The notes: generated by a model from the sequence alone, not told the origin. DNA of 64,000 nt from CAYZIB01 sp964478425 (GCA_964478425.1 CAYZIB010000004.1:26316-90315), one strand, 5' to 3'. Shown: positions 1-9,243, numbered from the stretch's first letter. Numbers and translations are program-made.

Positions 1-163
1 GTGACATTTAATATTTAATATTGAAGGTAGCTAGGGAGAAGATTATATGAAATTAAGTAGTATAATCCGTTAATTTGCGTTAAAAAATTGAGAGCTGATT
101 AATTTCAGAATAAAGGTGGTACCGCGATAATTCGTCCTTGTATATTTTACAAGGATTTTTTTT
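1..163 (+). promoter_or_regulatory. T-box leader (3' part) upstream of valS
   Basis: The conserved T-box sequence AAGGTGGTACCGCG lies at 114-127. It is followed by a terminator hairpin, TCCTTGTA/TACAAGGA at 135-155, with a T run to 163. In the antiterminated form the T-box pairs with uncharged tRNA instead. Valine specificity is inferred from valS downstream, because the window starts inside the leader and I could not place the specifier codon securely. The leader reads into the GNAT gene first and valS second. Confidence 0.9.
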
Positions 164-177
164 ATTTTGGAGGTTAT

Positions 178-702
178 ATGGAAACAAAAAGGCTAATCAT
201 AAGACGTTTTTTAAAAACAGATTTAAATGATTATTATGAATTTTCAAAAGTCTTAATTGTTGGTAAACTTGCAGGTTGGGAACCATCAAAAACAATTAAG
301 GATGCTAAAAAAAAATTAAAACAATTAATAAAAAATAAAAATTATTATGCAATTATCTTAAAAGAAAATAACAAATTAATTGGTTCAATATCATATAGAA
401 TTAACGAAAATAAAAATTTAGAGCTAGGTTATTCATTAAATATAAATTATTGGAATAACGGTTATATAACAGAAAGTGCAAGAAAAATGATTGAATATTT
501 GTTTTTAAATACTAAATATGAATCAATTTATGCAAAAGTAATATCTTATAATATTAGTAGTAATAAAGTATTAAAAAAATTAAATTTTGATTTTCTTGAA
601 ACTAAAAAAAATGCAGGATTTGATTTATTAAATAATTTATATGACTTAAATATTTATGTATTAAAAAAAGAAAAATGGAAGGAGATATATTATGAAAATT
701 GA
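178..702 (+). CDS. GNAT-family N-acetyltransferase (RimJ/RimL type)
   Basis: A 174-residue cytoplasmic acetyltransferase of the RimJ/RimL-like GNAT class. The N-terminus (TKRLIIRRF) matches the usual first strand, and residues near 100-115 (YWNNGYITESARKM) form the acetyl-CoA pyrophosphate-binding loop and helix. The substrate (a ribosomal protein N-terminus, an antibiotic or a small amine) cannot be read from sequence. It starts 15 bases after the T-box terminator with an upstream GGAGG, and its last 11 bases overlap valS. It should therefore be induced by uncharged tRNA together with valS, an unusual place for an acetyltransferase. Confidence 0.8.
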   Translation: METKRLIIRRFLKTDLNDYYEFSKVLIVGKLAGWEPSKTIKDAKKKLKQLIKNKNYYAIILKENNKLIGSISYRINENKNLELGYSLNINYWNNGYITESARKMIEYLFLNTKYESIYAKVISYNISSNKVLKKLNFDFLETKKNAGFDLLNNLYDLNIYVLKKEKWKEIYYEN

Positions 703-3286
703 ATTAGCACCAAAATACAATCATAAAGAAGTTGAAAATGGAAAATATGATTTTTGGTTAAAAGGAGAATATTTTAAATCAGGAGACACTACAAAAAAAC
801 CATTTTGTATTGTAACTCCTCCACCAAATGTAACAGGTAAATTACATTTAGGTCATGCATGGGATACAACATTACAAGATATAATTATAAGAAGAAAAAG
901 AATGCAAGGATATGATACATTATGGCTTCCTGGAATGGATCATGCGGGAATTGCAACACAAGCAAAAATCGATCAAAAATTAAAAAATATGGGAATTAGT
1001 AGATATGATTTAGGAAGAGAAAAATTCTTAGAAGTTGCTTGGGATTGGAAAAAAGAATATGCTGATTTTATTCGCGAACAATGGGGATATTTAGGTTTAT
1101 CTTATGATTATAGTAAGGAAAGATTTACTTTAGATGAAGGATTAAATAAGGCTGTTAATAAGGTTTTTATTGATTTATATAATAAAGGTTTATTATATCG
1201 TGGTGAAAGAATTATTAACTGGGACTGTCAAGCAAAAACTGCTTTATCTAATATTGAAGTTGAATATAAAGAAATAGAAGGAGCATTTTATCATATTAAA
1301 TATTATTTTGAAAATTCAGATGAATATTTAATAATCGCAACTACAAGACCTGAAACAATGTTTGCTGATATGGCATTAATGGTAAATCCTAATGATACTA
1401 GATATCAAAAATATATTGGAAAAACTGTTTTAATTCCAATATCTAATAGAAAAATACCTGTTATTAGCGATGAATATGTTGATAAAGATTTTGGTACAGG
1501 TTGTGTTAAAGTTACACCTGCACATGATCCAAATGATTTTGAAGTTGGTAAAAGACATAATTTAGAAATGCCATTATGTATGAATGATGATGGTACAATG
1601 AATGAAATGGCATTAAAATATAATAAACTTGATAGATTTGAATGTAGAAAACAATTAATTAAAGATTTAGAAGATTTAGGATATTTAGTAAAAATTGAAA
1701 AACATGTTCATCAAGTAGGACATAGTGAAAGAACTAATGTTATCGTTGAACCTAGATTATCTAAACAATGGTTTATAAAAATGAAACCATTAGCCGAACA
1801 AGCCTTAAAATGTAATACAACTGAATTTGTTCCACCGAGATTTAAAAAAATATTAGATCATTGGTTAAATAATATTCAAGATTGGTGTGTCAGTAGACAA
1901 TTATGGTGGGGACATAGAATACCTGCATATTATAAAGGCGACGAGGTTTATGTTGGATTAAATCCTAAAGAAGGATTTGTTCAAGATGAAGATGTACTTG
2001 ATACATGGTTTTCAAGTGCTTTATGGCCTTTTTCAACATTAGGATGGCCAGATAATACAGATTTATATCAAAGATATTATCCAAATAATGTATTAGTAAC
2101 TGGTTATGATATTATTCCGTTTTGGGTTATGAGAATGATTTTCCAAGGAATAGAATTCACAGGTAAATCTCCATTTAATGAATGTGTAATTCATGGATTA
2201 ATTCGAGATGAACAAGGAAGAAAAATGTCTAAATCATTAGGTAATGGAGTAGATCCAATTGAATTATGTAATGAATATGGTGCTGATGCTATGAGATATT
2301 TTTTAAATACAAATGTTAGTGCTGGAATGGATTTAAGATTTGAAAAAGAAAAAATGGAATCATCATGGAATTTTATTAATAAATTATGGAATATATCAAG
2401 ATATGTATTAATGACATTAGACGATAATTATAAAGAATTAGATTTAAAAAATGATTGTTTAAATAAAAATGCATTAGCTATTTTAACTAAATTAAATCAT
2501 GTTATAGATTTAGTTGATTATAATTTTGATAAATATGAATTTGGAGAAGCAGCAAGAGTATTATATAACTTTATTTGGGATGATTTTGCAAGTTGGTATA
2601 TTGAACTTTCTAAAGTTGAAATTGCTAAAAAAGATCCTTGTAATACCCAAGGTGTTTTAGTTTATGTTTTAGATAAAATTTTGAAATTAATGCATCCATT
2701 TATGCCATTTGTAACAGAAGAAATATATCAAAAATTACCTTGCAAAAAAGAAAGTTCAATTGTTATTAGTAATTGGCCAGTAAATAATAAAATAAATGAT
2801 ATTGAAGCATTAAATGATATAGAATTATTAAAAGAAATAATTGTTTCAAATAGAAATATTAGAAATGAAATGAATAAACCATTACAAAATAAATTAAACA
2901 CATATATTACATGTGATAATTTAGTAAAAGAAAAAATTATTTCTTTAAAAGATTATTTAATTAAATTTATTAATCCTAACGAGTTATTTATTGAAAATAA
3001 ATTTGAATTTAATACAGAAATGGTTAATACTACATTAGATAAATTAGTAATATCTTACCCATTAAATGAATTAGTAGATATCGAAAAAGAAATTATTAGA
3101 TTAAATTTAGAAAAAGAAAAATTAGAAAACGAATTAAAAAGAAGTAATAATTTGTTAAATAATCCTTCATTTTTAAGTAAAGCAAATCCTAAAAAAATAG
3201 AAGAAGAAAAAACAAAATATCAAAATTATTTAAATAAATATGAAAAAATAAATGAACAAATTATAAATTTAAGAAAGAAGAAATAA
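692..3286 (+). CDS. valS: Valyl-tRNA synthetase
   Basis: Class Ia synthetase that charges tRNA-Val in the cytoplasm. The 864 residues match the family. The first ATP motif is HLGH at residues 52-55 after PPPNVTGK, and the second is KMSKSLGN near residue 510. The editing domain lies between them (TTRPETMFAD). The C-terminus is the valine-enzyme coiled-coil arm (EKEIIRLNLEKEKLENELKR onward), which separates it from IleRS and LeuRS. GGAG lies just ahead of the ATG, inside the end of the GNAT gene. Expression is probably controlled by the T-box at 1-163. Confidence 0.97.
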   Translation: MKIELAPKYNHKEVENGKYDFWLKGEYFKSGDTTKKPFCIVTPPPNVTGKLHLGHAWDTTLQDIIIRRKRMQGYDTLWLPGMDHAGIATQAKIDQKLKNMGISRYDLGREKFLEVAWDWKKEYADFIREQWGYLGLSYDYSKERFTLDEGLNKAVNKVFIDLYNKGLLYRGERIINWDCQAKTALSNIEVEYKEIEGAFYHIKYYFENSDEYLIIATTRPETMFADMALMVNPNDTRYQKYIGKTVLIPISNRKIPVISDEYVDKDFGTGCVKVTPAHDPNDFEVGKRHNLEMPLCMNDDGTMNEMALKYNKLDRFECRKQLIKDLEDLGYLVKIEKHVHQVGHSERTNVIVEPRLSKQWFIKMKPLAEQALKCNTTEFVPPRFKKILDHWLNNIQDWCVSRQLWWGHRIPAYYKGDEVYVGLNPKEGFVQDEDVLDTWFSSALWPFSTLGWPDNTDLYQRYYPNNVLVTGYDIIPFWVMRMIFQGIEFTGKSPFNECVIHGLIRDEQGRKMSKSLGNGVDPIELCNEYGADAMRYFLNTNVSAGMDLRFEKEKMESSWNFINKLWNISRYVLMTLDDNYKELDLKNDCLNKNALAILTKLNHVIDLVDYNFDKYEFGEAARVLYNFIWDDFASWYIELSKVEIAKKDPCNTQGVLVYVLDKILKLMHPFMPFVTEEIYQKLPCKKESSIVISNWPVNNKINDIEALNDIELLKEIIVSNRNIRNEMNKPLQNKLNTYITCDNLVKEKIISLKDYLIKFINPNELFIENKFEFNTEMVNTTLDKLVISYPLNELVDIEKEIIRLNLEKEKLENELKRSNNLLNNPSFLSKANPKKIEEEKTKYQNYLNKYEKINEQIINLRKKK

Positions 3287-3287
3287 T

Positions 3288-4502
3288 ATGTTTAAATTAA
3301 ATAGAGAAAGATTAAGTAATTGTATTAAAGATAACTCTTTAGTTATATTATCTTCAGGTCGTGAAATAAGAAAAAGCGCAGATGAATATTATAATTTTAC
3401 TGTAAATAAAAACTTTTATTATTTTACAAATATTACTGAACCTAATGATATATTTATCCAAATAAAGAAAAATAATATTGTAAACAATTATTTATTTATA
3501 GTTGAAAATGATCCAAAATTAATAAAATGGGTTGGTGAAAAAATAAGTATTGTTGATGCAATAAAAAATAGCGAAATAGAAAATGTTTATTATTTAAGTT
3601 ATTTAAATGAATTTTTAAATCAAAATCTAGATGATATTGAAAATATATATATAGATTTAGAAGATATTAAAGATGATAAATATTATAATTATCAAGAATT
3701 AAAAAAATTATTTATAAATAAAAAAGAATTTAATTATTTTGATGTGTTAGAAATAACAAGAGAATTACGATTAAAAAAATCTGAATTTGAAATTGAAATG
3801 ATTAAAAAAGCTATTTCAATTACTGAAAAAGGAATTAATGAAATATTAAAGAAATCTAAGCCTAATATGTATGAATATCAATTAGAGTCTATTTTTGATC
3901 AAAAGATCAAATATTATGGAGCAACCGATTATGCTTTTAAATCAATTTTTGCATCAGGGAAAAATGGTTGTACATTACATTATTCTAAAAATAATTCTAT
4001 AATGGAAGATAATACTTTATTACTTGTTGATTTAGGTGCTCAATATAATTATTATAATGCTGATATTTCTAGAACATTCCCTGTTAATGGAAAATATACA
4101 GATTTAGAAAAGAAAATATATGATATTGTACTACGTGGTCAAAAACATGTAATAAATAATATTAAAATAGGATTAACATTAAGAGATTTAAATAATATTT
4201 TAATAGAATTTTATTATGTTGAATTAAAAAAATTAGGATTAGTAAAAGAAATTAGTGATGTAAGTAAATATTACTATCATTCAGTAAGTCATCATTTAGG
4301 ACTTGATACACATGATGATATTAATAGACATCAATTAGAAGAATATAATGTTATTACTGTTGAACCTGGATTATATATAGAAGAATATAATATAGGTATT
4401 AGAATTGAAGATGATGTTTTAATCTTAAAAGACGGTGTAGTTGTGCTATCTTCTAATATTGTAAAAGAAATAGATGATATTGAAAAAGCGATGAATGAAT
4501 AA
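3288..4502 (+). CDS. M24-family aminopeptidase (Xaa-Pro aminopeptidase type)
   Basis: A 404-residue metallopeptidase predicted to remove N-terminal residues, typically ahead of proline. The N-terminal half (about 1-165) is the creatinase/aminopeptidase P N-terminal domain. The C-terminal half is the pita-bread fold with metal ligands visible in DLGAQYNYYNADISRT, HSVSHHLGLDTHDD, VEPGLY and IRIEDDVL. It begins one base after valS and overlaps folC by eight bases, so it is translated from the same message. There is no signal peptide, so it acts in the cytoplasm. The exact specificity (Pro or general) is not provable here. Confidence 0.88.
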   Translation: MFKLNRERLSNCIKDNSLVILSSGREIRKSADEYYNFTVNKNFYYFTNITEPNDIFIQIKKNNIVNNYLFIVENDPKLIKWVGEKISIVDAIKNSEIENVYYLSYLNEFLNQNLDDIENIYIDLEDIKDDKYYNYQELKKLFINKKEFNYFDVLEITRELRLKKSEFEIEMIKKAISITEKGINEILKKSKPNMYEYQLESIFDQKIKYYGATDYAFKSIFASGKNGCTLHYSKNNSIMEDNTLLLVDLGAQYNYYNADISRTFPVNGKYTDLEKKIYDIVLRGQKHVINNIKIGLTLRDLNNILIEFYYVELKKLGLVKEISDVSKYYYHSVSHHLGLDTHDDINRHQLEEYNVITVEPGLYIEEYNIGIRIEDDVLILKDGVVVLSSNIVKEIDDIEKAMNE

Positions 4503-5715
4503 TATGTTTAATAATATAAATGATGCTATTTCTTATATTGAACATTTAAAGAGATTTGTTCCTAAAACAGGATTTGATAATTTAAATTTTATTTTAAAAA
4601 AATTAAATAATCCTGATTTAGGATATCAAAAAATTCATGTTGCAGGAACAAATGGTAAAGGATCTACTGTAACTTATTTATCAACAACGCTTATATTAGC
4701 AAATAAAAAAGTAGGTAGTTTTTTATCACCTTATATTATAAAATTTAATGAAAGAATCCAAATAAACAATATTCCAATAAGTGATGATGATTTGCTATAT
4801 TTAATTAATTATTTATATCACTTTTTAAAAGATTATAATTTATATCTTACATTTTTTGAATTTATTACAATTTTAGCTTTTATATATTTTAAACAAAATA
4901 ACGTTGATATAGCAATCATGGAAGTTGGTATTGGTGGAAAATTAGATGCTACAAATGTAACTAATTATGATATTTCTTTAATTACAAATATTGGATTAGA
5001 TCATCAAAATCAATTAGGAAATACATTAGAAGAAATTGCTTATAATAAATTAGGTATTATAAAAAATGAAAATAATTTTTTAATTACTACTGAAAACAAT
5101 TTAAAAGATCAATTTATAAATTATATAAACTCTAAAAAAGCTAAAATAAAATTTATAAATGAAGATGAAATCAAATTAATTTCATATAATCCAGTTACAT
5201 TTGTTTATAAAAATGAATTATTTAAACTTAATATGTTAGGAAAATATCAAACAAAAAATGCATGTCTTGCAATAGAAACATTAATTAATTTAAATATACC
5301 ATTAGATATCATAAAAAAAGGGATTAATTTAAGCAAAATAGCTGGTAGACTTGAAAAAATAAATGATAATTTATATTTAGATGGTGCACATAATATACCT
5401 GCTATATTAGAATTTATTAATAATGTTCCATATTTGTTTGATAAAAAAATAGATATTATTTTTGGAGCTATGAAAGATAAATCATATGATGTTGAATTAG
5501 AAATGTTAAAAAAAATAACTAACAGAATAATTTTTACTCAAATAGATTATCCTCGAGCAAAAAATTCGAATGAATTATATTTAGAATTTAATTTTGATAA
5601 TAAGTATTGTACATCTTCTTTAAATGAAGCACTAAAATTAATTGATAAAAATAATATAACAATTATTTTAGGAAGTTTATATTTGGTTTCTGAAGCTAAA
5701 AGAATTTTAAAATAA
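4495..5715 (+). CDS. folC: Folylpolyglutamate synthase / dihydrofolate synthase
   Basis: Mur-ligase family enzyme that adds glutamate to folates, and often also makes dihydrofolate from dihydropteroate. The ATP loop is VAGTNGKGST near residues 49-58. The FolC signatures IMEVGIGGKLDATN and ITNIGLDHQNQLG follow, and LYLDGAHN is in the C-terminal domain. Length is 406 residues, slightly short but complete. ATGs at 4495 and 4504 are both possible starts. The valS-folC order is the same as in Bacillus. A terminator-like hairpin follows directly. Confidence 0.94.
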   Translation: MNNMFNNINDAISYIEHLKRFVPKTGFDNLNFILKKLNNPDLGYQKIHVAGTNGKGSTVTYLSTTLILANKKVGSFLSPYIIKFNERIQINNIPISDDDLLYLINYLYHFLKDYNLYLTFFEFITILAFIYFKQNNVDIAIMEVGIGGKLDATNVTNYDISLITNIGLDHQNQLGNTLEEIAYNKLGIIKNENNFLITTENNLKDQFINYINSKKAKIKFINEDEIKLISYNPVTFVYKNELFKLNMLGKYQTKNACLAIETLINLNIPLDIIKKGINLSKIAGRLEKINDNLYLDGAHNIPAILEFINNVPYLFDKKIDIIFGAMKDKSYDVELEMLKKITNRIIFTQIDYPRAKNSNELYLEFNFDNKYCTSSLNEALKLIDKNNITIILGSLYLVSEAKRILK

Positions 5716-5718
5716 AAT

Positions 5719-5759
5719 AAAACCCCTTTTGTTAAATATAAATAAAAGGAGTTTTTTTT
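5719..5759 (+). terminator. Intergenic hairpin overlapping the radC ribosome site
   Basis: AAAACCCCTTTT at 5719-5730 pairs, with one C-A mismatch, with AAAAGGAGTTTT at 5744-5755, and a T run reaches 5759. It looks like the folC terminator. The GGAG of the downstream arm is also the ribosome site of radC, eight bases ahead of its ATG, so readthrough RNA would hide that site. Confidence 0.65.
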
Positions 5760-6440
5760 ATGGCAAATTTAAAAACTGAAATGGCAAAAAATATTTTACC
5801 ACGAGAAAGATTAGAAAAATATGGAATAGAAGGTATGTCTAATTTAGAATTATTAATGATAATTTTATGTTCTGGTTCAAAAGTTAAAAATGTAAATCAG
5901 TTATCAAAAGAAATATTATTGTTTTTAGAAGATTATCCAAATATTTTTGATTTAACATATTTAGAATTATCAACAATTAAAGGAATCGGCAAAGTAAAAG
6001 CAATGCAAATTGTTTCATCTTTTGAACTTGCAAGAAGATTAATTAATATGAAAAATAAAAAAATTAGATTTAATTCACCATTTGAAATTTATGAAAAATA
6101 TAAATTAGATTTTTTAAGATATGAAGAAGAACATTTGCATGTTTTATACTTTGATGTTAAATTAAATTTAAAAATTAAAAAAGAAATAAGTATTGGTGGA
6201 ATAAATCAAACATTAATATCAATAAATGTTATATTAAAATGGGCATTAAAAATTAATGCTGTAGCTATTTTATTAATTCATAATCATCCAACAGGTGATC
6301 CAACTCCATCAAATCAAGATATTAAAGAAACAATAAAATTAAAAGAAGCTGCAGATATGATAGGTATTAAATTGTTAGATCATATAATATTTGGGAATAA
6401 TATTTATTATAGTTTTTTAGAAAATGATGTTTTAAATTAG
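5760..6440 (+). CDS. radC: RadC-family JAB-domain protein
   Basis: The 226-residue protein has an N-terminal helix-hairpin-helix-like UPF0758 domain (LPRERLEKYG, then TIKGIGKVKAMQI). A C-terminal JAB/MPN metal domain follows, with the motif HNHPTGDPTPSNQD near residues 176-189. The family was named for DNA repair, but its biochemical role is unsettled. In Bacillus radC lies just upstream of mreBCD-minCD and spoIVFAB. Here the next gene is already the spoIVFA-like gene, so the morphogenesis genes are missing from this spot. Confidence 0.92.
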   Translation: MANLKTEMAKNILPRERLEKYGIEGMSNLELLMIILCSGSKVKNVNQLSKEILLFLEDYPNIFDLTYLELSTIKGIGKVKAMQIVSSFELARRLINMKNKKIRFNSPFEIYEKYKLDFLRYEEEHLHVLYFDVKLNLKIKKEISIGGINQTLISINVILKWALKINAVAILLIHNHPTGDPTPSNQDIKETIKLKEAADMIGIKLLDHIIFGNNIYYSFLENDVLN

Positions 6441-6449
6441 GAATTTTTT

Positions 6450-6458
6450 CATAATATT
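6450..6458 (+). promoter_or_regulatory. Possible mother-cell sigma -10 element
   Basis: CATAATATT matches the sigma-E/K -10 shape CATAnnnT(A/T) and sits 18 bases ahead of the spoIVFA-like ATG. The same 18 bases (CATAATATTTATTGGTGA) recur ahead of the gene at 53871. No clear -35 is visible. In DNA this AT-rich such matches occur by chance. Confidence 0.35.
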
Positions 6459-6475
6459 TATTGGTGAATAAAAAT

Positions 6476-6967
6476 ATGAAATCATTAAACAGATTTTTAA
6501 TTTCAATAATCATTGTTTTAATTGTTTTAATTTTAGAAAAATCTGATATAAAAGTTATTAATGTTAAAAAAAATATGAATATATTAAAAACCTCAAGTGT
6601 ATTTAGTAATATTTTTAATCAGAATAACGATATTAAAGTTGATAAACAATATATTAAATGTAAAAAAATAAAAACAAATAAAAATTATAGTGAAATTTAT
6701 TTAGAAGATCCTTATGTTATATCAATAAGTAGTGGAATAATAATATATATTGGTTATAATAAAGAAACATTAACAACAATAATATTACAAGATCAAGCTG
6801 GTAATACATATTTATATGGTAATTTAAATTCTGTTACAATTAAATTATATAATTATGTTGATTTTTATCAATTGCTTGCGCTTGCAAATGATAATATTTT
6901 ATATTTTGTTGCTAAAGATAAATTTGATAATATAATTTCAAATTCTAATTATTATTATGAAAATTAA
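6476..6967 (+). CDS. spoIVFA: SpoIVFA-like membrane-anchored protein with degenerate M23 domain
   Basis: 163 residues. One membrane segment (about residues 8-23) is followed by a domain with the M23/LytM pattern PYVISISSGIIIYIGYN...TTIILQDQAGNTYLYGNLN. The zinc-binding His residues of active M23 peptidases are absent, as in SpoIVFA. In Bacillus SpoIVFA holds the SpoIVFB protease inactive in the outer forespore membrane. The M50 protease gene follows with an 11-base overlap, and rplU-prp-rpmA-obg lies beyond it, as in Bacillus. The ATG at 6476 with GGTGA upstream is preferred over TTG at 6461. Identification rests mainly on context and fold pattern. Confidence 0.72.
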   Translation: MKSLNRFLISIIIVLIVLILEKSDIKVINVKKNMNILKTSSVFSNIFNQNNDIKVDKQYIKCKKIKTNKNYSEIYLEDPYVISISSGIIIYIGYNKETLTTIILQDQAGNTYLYGNLNSVTIKLYNYVDFYQLLALANDNILYFVAKDKFDNIISNSNYYYEN

Positions 6968-7685
6968 ATTTAATGAATCTTTTTTATTACTTATTTTAAT
7001 TTCATTTATTTCTGGATTTTTAAATAAAATAATAACTTTATTTTTTATAATCATAATTCATGAATTAGGGCATTTGATTTTTTTAAAAATATTTAAAAGA
7101 AAAATATATAACATTGAATTTTTTATTTTTGGAGCAATCATAGAATATAAAGATTTAGAAAATAAAAAATTGTTCGAAGATTTTTTTATTGCATCATCAG
7201 GAATATTAATGAATATTTTAATAATAATTTTAAGTTATTTTATATCTTTTTCTAGTGATTTTTTGTTATTTAATAAATATATTTTGTTATTTAATGTTAT
7301 TCCAATTTGGCCATTAGATGGAGGAAGAATTTTAGAAAATATTTTATGTAATAAATTTAATTTTAAAAAGGTTATGAAATATTATATATATGTATCATTT
7401 TTTTATTTGTTGCTTGTTTTTTTATATATCATATTTTTTAAATTTTCAATAAATGGAATTATAGTTATATCCTTTTTATTTTTAAAAAATATTGATTATT
7501 TAAAAAATGAAAATAATAGATATATTAATTTTTTATTAACAAAATATTTAAATCCTAATAATAATTTAAAAATTAAAGTGATAAATAAAATACCATATAT
7601 AAATAATTTTTTTAAAGGATATAATAATTTTTCAATTAATAAAACAGAAAAAGATATTTTAAATGATTATTATAAAATAAATTGA
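6957..7685 (+). CDS. spoIVFB: SpoIVFB-like site-2 (M50) intramembrane metalloprotease
   Basis: 242 residues with about five or six membrane helices. The zinc motif HELGH is at residues 35-39, and the second M50 signature NVIPIWPLDGG lies near residues 112-122, supplying the third ligand Asp. In Bacillus SpoIVFB cleaves pro-sigma-K in the mother cell during sporulation. Overlap with the SpoIVFA-like gene and position ahead of rplU support this assignment. The substrate is not shown by the window. A general S2P role is the alternative. Confidence 0.82.
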   Translation: MKIKFNESFLLLILISFISGFLNKIITLFFIIIIHELGHLIFLKIFKRKIYNIEFFIFGAIIEYKDLENKKLFEDFFIASSGILMNILIIILSYFISFSSDFLLFNKYILLFNVIPIWPLDGGRILENILCNKFNFKKVMKYYIYVSFFYLLLVFLYIIFFKFSINGIIVISFLFLKNIDYLKNENNRYINFLLTKYLNPNNNLKIKVINKIPYINNFFKGYNNFSINKTEKDILNDYYKIN

Positions 7686-7709
7686 AATATAATTTATTTA
7701 TGATAAAAT
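7682..7709 (+). promoter_or_regulatory. Promoter of the HAD phosphatase gene
   Basis: TTGAAA at 7682-7687, a 16-base spacer and an extended -10 TGATAAAAT with TAAAAT at 7704-7709. It ends 16 bases before the ATG at 7726, giving a very short leader. Confidence 0.6.
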
Positions 7710-7725
7710 CATTTAAGGTGATTAG

Positions 7726-8514
7726 ATGTTTAAAATGATTGCATTTGATTTAGATGGAACTCTTTTAAAAGAAGATAAAACTATATCAAAAAATAGTATT
7801 AAAATTATAAATGAATTGATTGATAAAGATATATTATTTGCAATATGTAGTGGTAGACCTATTATTAAAATAAAAAAATATATTGAACAGTTTAATTTTA
7901 ATAAAAATAATACATATATGGTTTCAATAAATGGGGCAAAAACAACTACTTATGATGAAAATATTATTTATGAAAAATATTTAACAAAAAAAGATTTAAT
8001 ATATGTATTAAACAAATATAAAGATAGTGGAATATCAATTTATATTTATGACGAATTAGGATTAGGATATTTTATATATGATAAATTTATTAAATTAGAA
8101 TATGATTTAAATAAAATTTTCATTCATAAAATATCATTAGATGATCTAAATGAAAATTCAAAAATCTATAAAATAATGCTTGCAGCTGAGAAAAATATAA
8201 TTGATAATATGATAATTTCTAAAGAAGACTTAAAAAAATATAATGTTGTAAGAAGTTCAGATATTTATTATGAATATTTAAATAAAGAATGTGATAAATT
8301 TTATGGAATTAAGGCTATTACAGAAAAAAATAATATAGATTTATTAGATGTAATAACTTTTGGGGATGCATATAATGACCATTTAATGATAAAAAATACA
8401 TACGGTATAGCAATGGGTAATGCATATAGTAAAATAAAAGAAGATGCTAAATATATTACTAAAGATAATGAATCTGATGGAATTTATTATGCGTTAAAAA
8501 ATTTTTTTAAATAA
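7726..8514 (+). CDS. Cof-type HAD-superfamily phosphatase
   Basis: A 262-residue cytoplasmic hydrolase. Motif I is FDLDGTL (residues 8-14), motif II is ICSGRP, and motifs III/IV are TFGDAYNDHLMI near residues 205-216. This is the Cof/IIB subclass, with a large alpha/beta cap between motifs II and III. These enzymes dephosphorylate sugar phosphates, FMN or pyridoxal phosphate, and the substrate cannot be chosen here. It has its own promoter, and the rplU promoter follows. It sits between spoIVFB and rplU, where Bacillus has no such gene. Confidence 0.88.
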   Translation: MFKMIAFDLDGTLLKEDKTISKNSIKIINELIDKDILFAICSGRPIIKIKKYIEQFNFNKNNTYMVSINGAKTTTYDENIIYEKYLTKKDLIYVLNKYKDSGISIYIYDELGLGYFIYDKFIKLEYDLNKIFIHKISLDDLNENSKIYKIMLAAEKNIIDNMIISKEDLKKYNVVRSSDIYYEYLNKECDKFYGIKAITEKNNIDLLDVITFGDAYNDHLMIKNTYGIAMGNAYSKIKEDAKYITKDNESDGIYYALKNFFK

Positions 8515-8524
8515 ATATATTTAA

Positions 8525-8552
8525 TTGACATATTATTTAATTATGATATAAT
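8525..8552 (+). promoter_or_regulatory. Promoter of the rplU-prp-rpmA operon
   Basis: A consensus sigma-A promoter: TTGACA at 8525-8530, a 16-base spacer and TATAAT at 8547-8552. Transcription would start near 8559 and give an untranslated leader of about 80 bases. Confidence 0.88.
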
Positions 8553-8559
8553 ATAAAAT

Positions 8560-8636
8560 GTAACATAATGTACCGCACTGAAAAGGTCTAAAATTTATTA
8601 CCTTAAGGGCGTGTCTTAAATAATTAGAGGAGGTGT
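8560..8636 (+). promoter_or_regulatory. L21 ribosomal-protein leader
   Basis: The leader holds CGCACTGAAAAGGTC, then CCTTAAGGGCGTG, followed by the GAGGAGG ribosome site. This matches the L21 leader known ahead of rplU in Firmicutes, in which AAGG/CCTT and CGCAC/GTG arms can pair. It is probably an autoregulatory element for the operon. Assigned by motif and position only. Confidence 0.75.
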
Positions 8637-8641
8637 AAATT

Positions 8642-8950
8642 ATGTATGCAGTAGTAGAAACTGGTGGTAAACAAGTAAAATTAGAAGCTGGTAAAAATAT
8701 CTATGTTGAAAAATTAGATGTTGAAGCAGGAAAAACTTATGAATTTACAAATGTTTTACTTGTAGCTGGTGAAAAGGTATTAGTTGGTGCTCCTTACGTT
8801 AGTAATGCAAAAGTAGTTTGCGAATGTTTAGAACATGGTAAAGGGAAAAAAGTTGTTATTTTCAAATATCGTGCTAAAAAAGACTATCGTAAAAAACAAG
8901 GTCATCGTCAACCATATACTAAATTATTAGTAAAAGAAATTGTTTGTTAA
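8642..8950 (+). CDS. rplU: 50S ribosomal protein L21
   Basis: 102 residues, the normal size. It begins MYAVVETGGKQVKLEAG, the standard L21 start, and ends with the RNA-binding basic segment (FKYRAKKDYRKKQGHRQPYT). It binds 23S rRNA in the large subunit. It is first in the classic rplU-prp-rpmA operon, with a strong promoter, an L21 leader and a full Shine-Dalgarno (GAGGAGGTG). The stop codon overlaps the start of prp as TAATG. Confidence 0.98.
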   Translation: MYAVVETGGKQVKLEAGKNIYVEKLDVEAGKTYEFTNVLLVAGEKVLVGAPYVSNAKVVCECLEHGKGKKVVIFKYRAKKDYRKKQGHRQPYTKLLVKEIVC

Positions 8951-9243
8951 TGATTAATGTTAAATTTGGTCCTAATAACATAAGTGTTGTTGGACATGCT
9001 GATTATAGTAAATATGGTAAAGATATTATCTGTGCTAGTGTTAGTACACTAATAATATTTACGGTGAATCTTTTATTAGAATTTGATGTTGATGAAAAAT
9101 TATTTTCTTATAATATAGATGAAGGTAATTTCTTTATTGAATATGATAAAAAAAATGAACAAATTAATAAAATTATTAATGTATTTAAATTATCAATTAA
9201 AGATTTGTCAACACAATATCCTAAAAATATTAAAATTTTATAA
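8950..9243 (+). CDS. prp: Ribosomal-processing cysteine protease Prp
   Basis: A 97-residue YsxB/Prp protein. The family's catalytic residues are visible as GHADYSKYGKDIICASVS, with His near residue 16 and Cys near 28. Prp removes the N-terminal extension of ribosomal protein L27 before assembly, as shown in Staphylococcus. The L27 gene directly downstream carries exactly such an extension. The ATG at 8950 in TAATG is the better start than TTG at 8944. Confidence 0.93.
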   Translation: MINVKFGPNNISVVGHADYSKYGKDIICASVSTLIIFTVNLLLEFDVDEKLFSYNIDEGNFFIEYDKKNEQINKIINVFKLSIKDLSTQYPKNIKIL

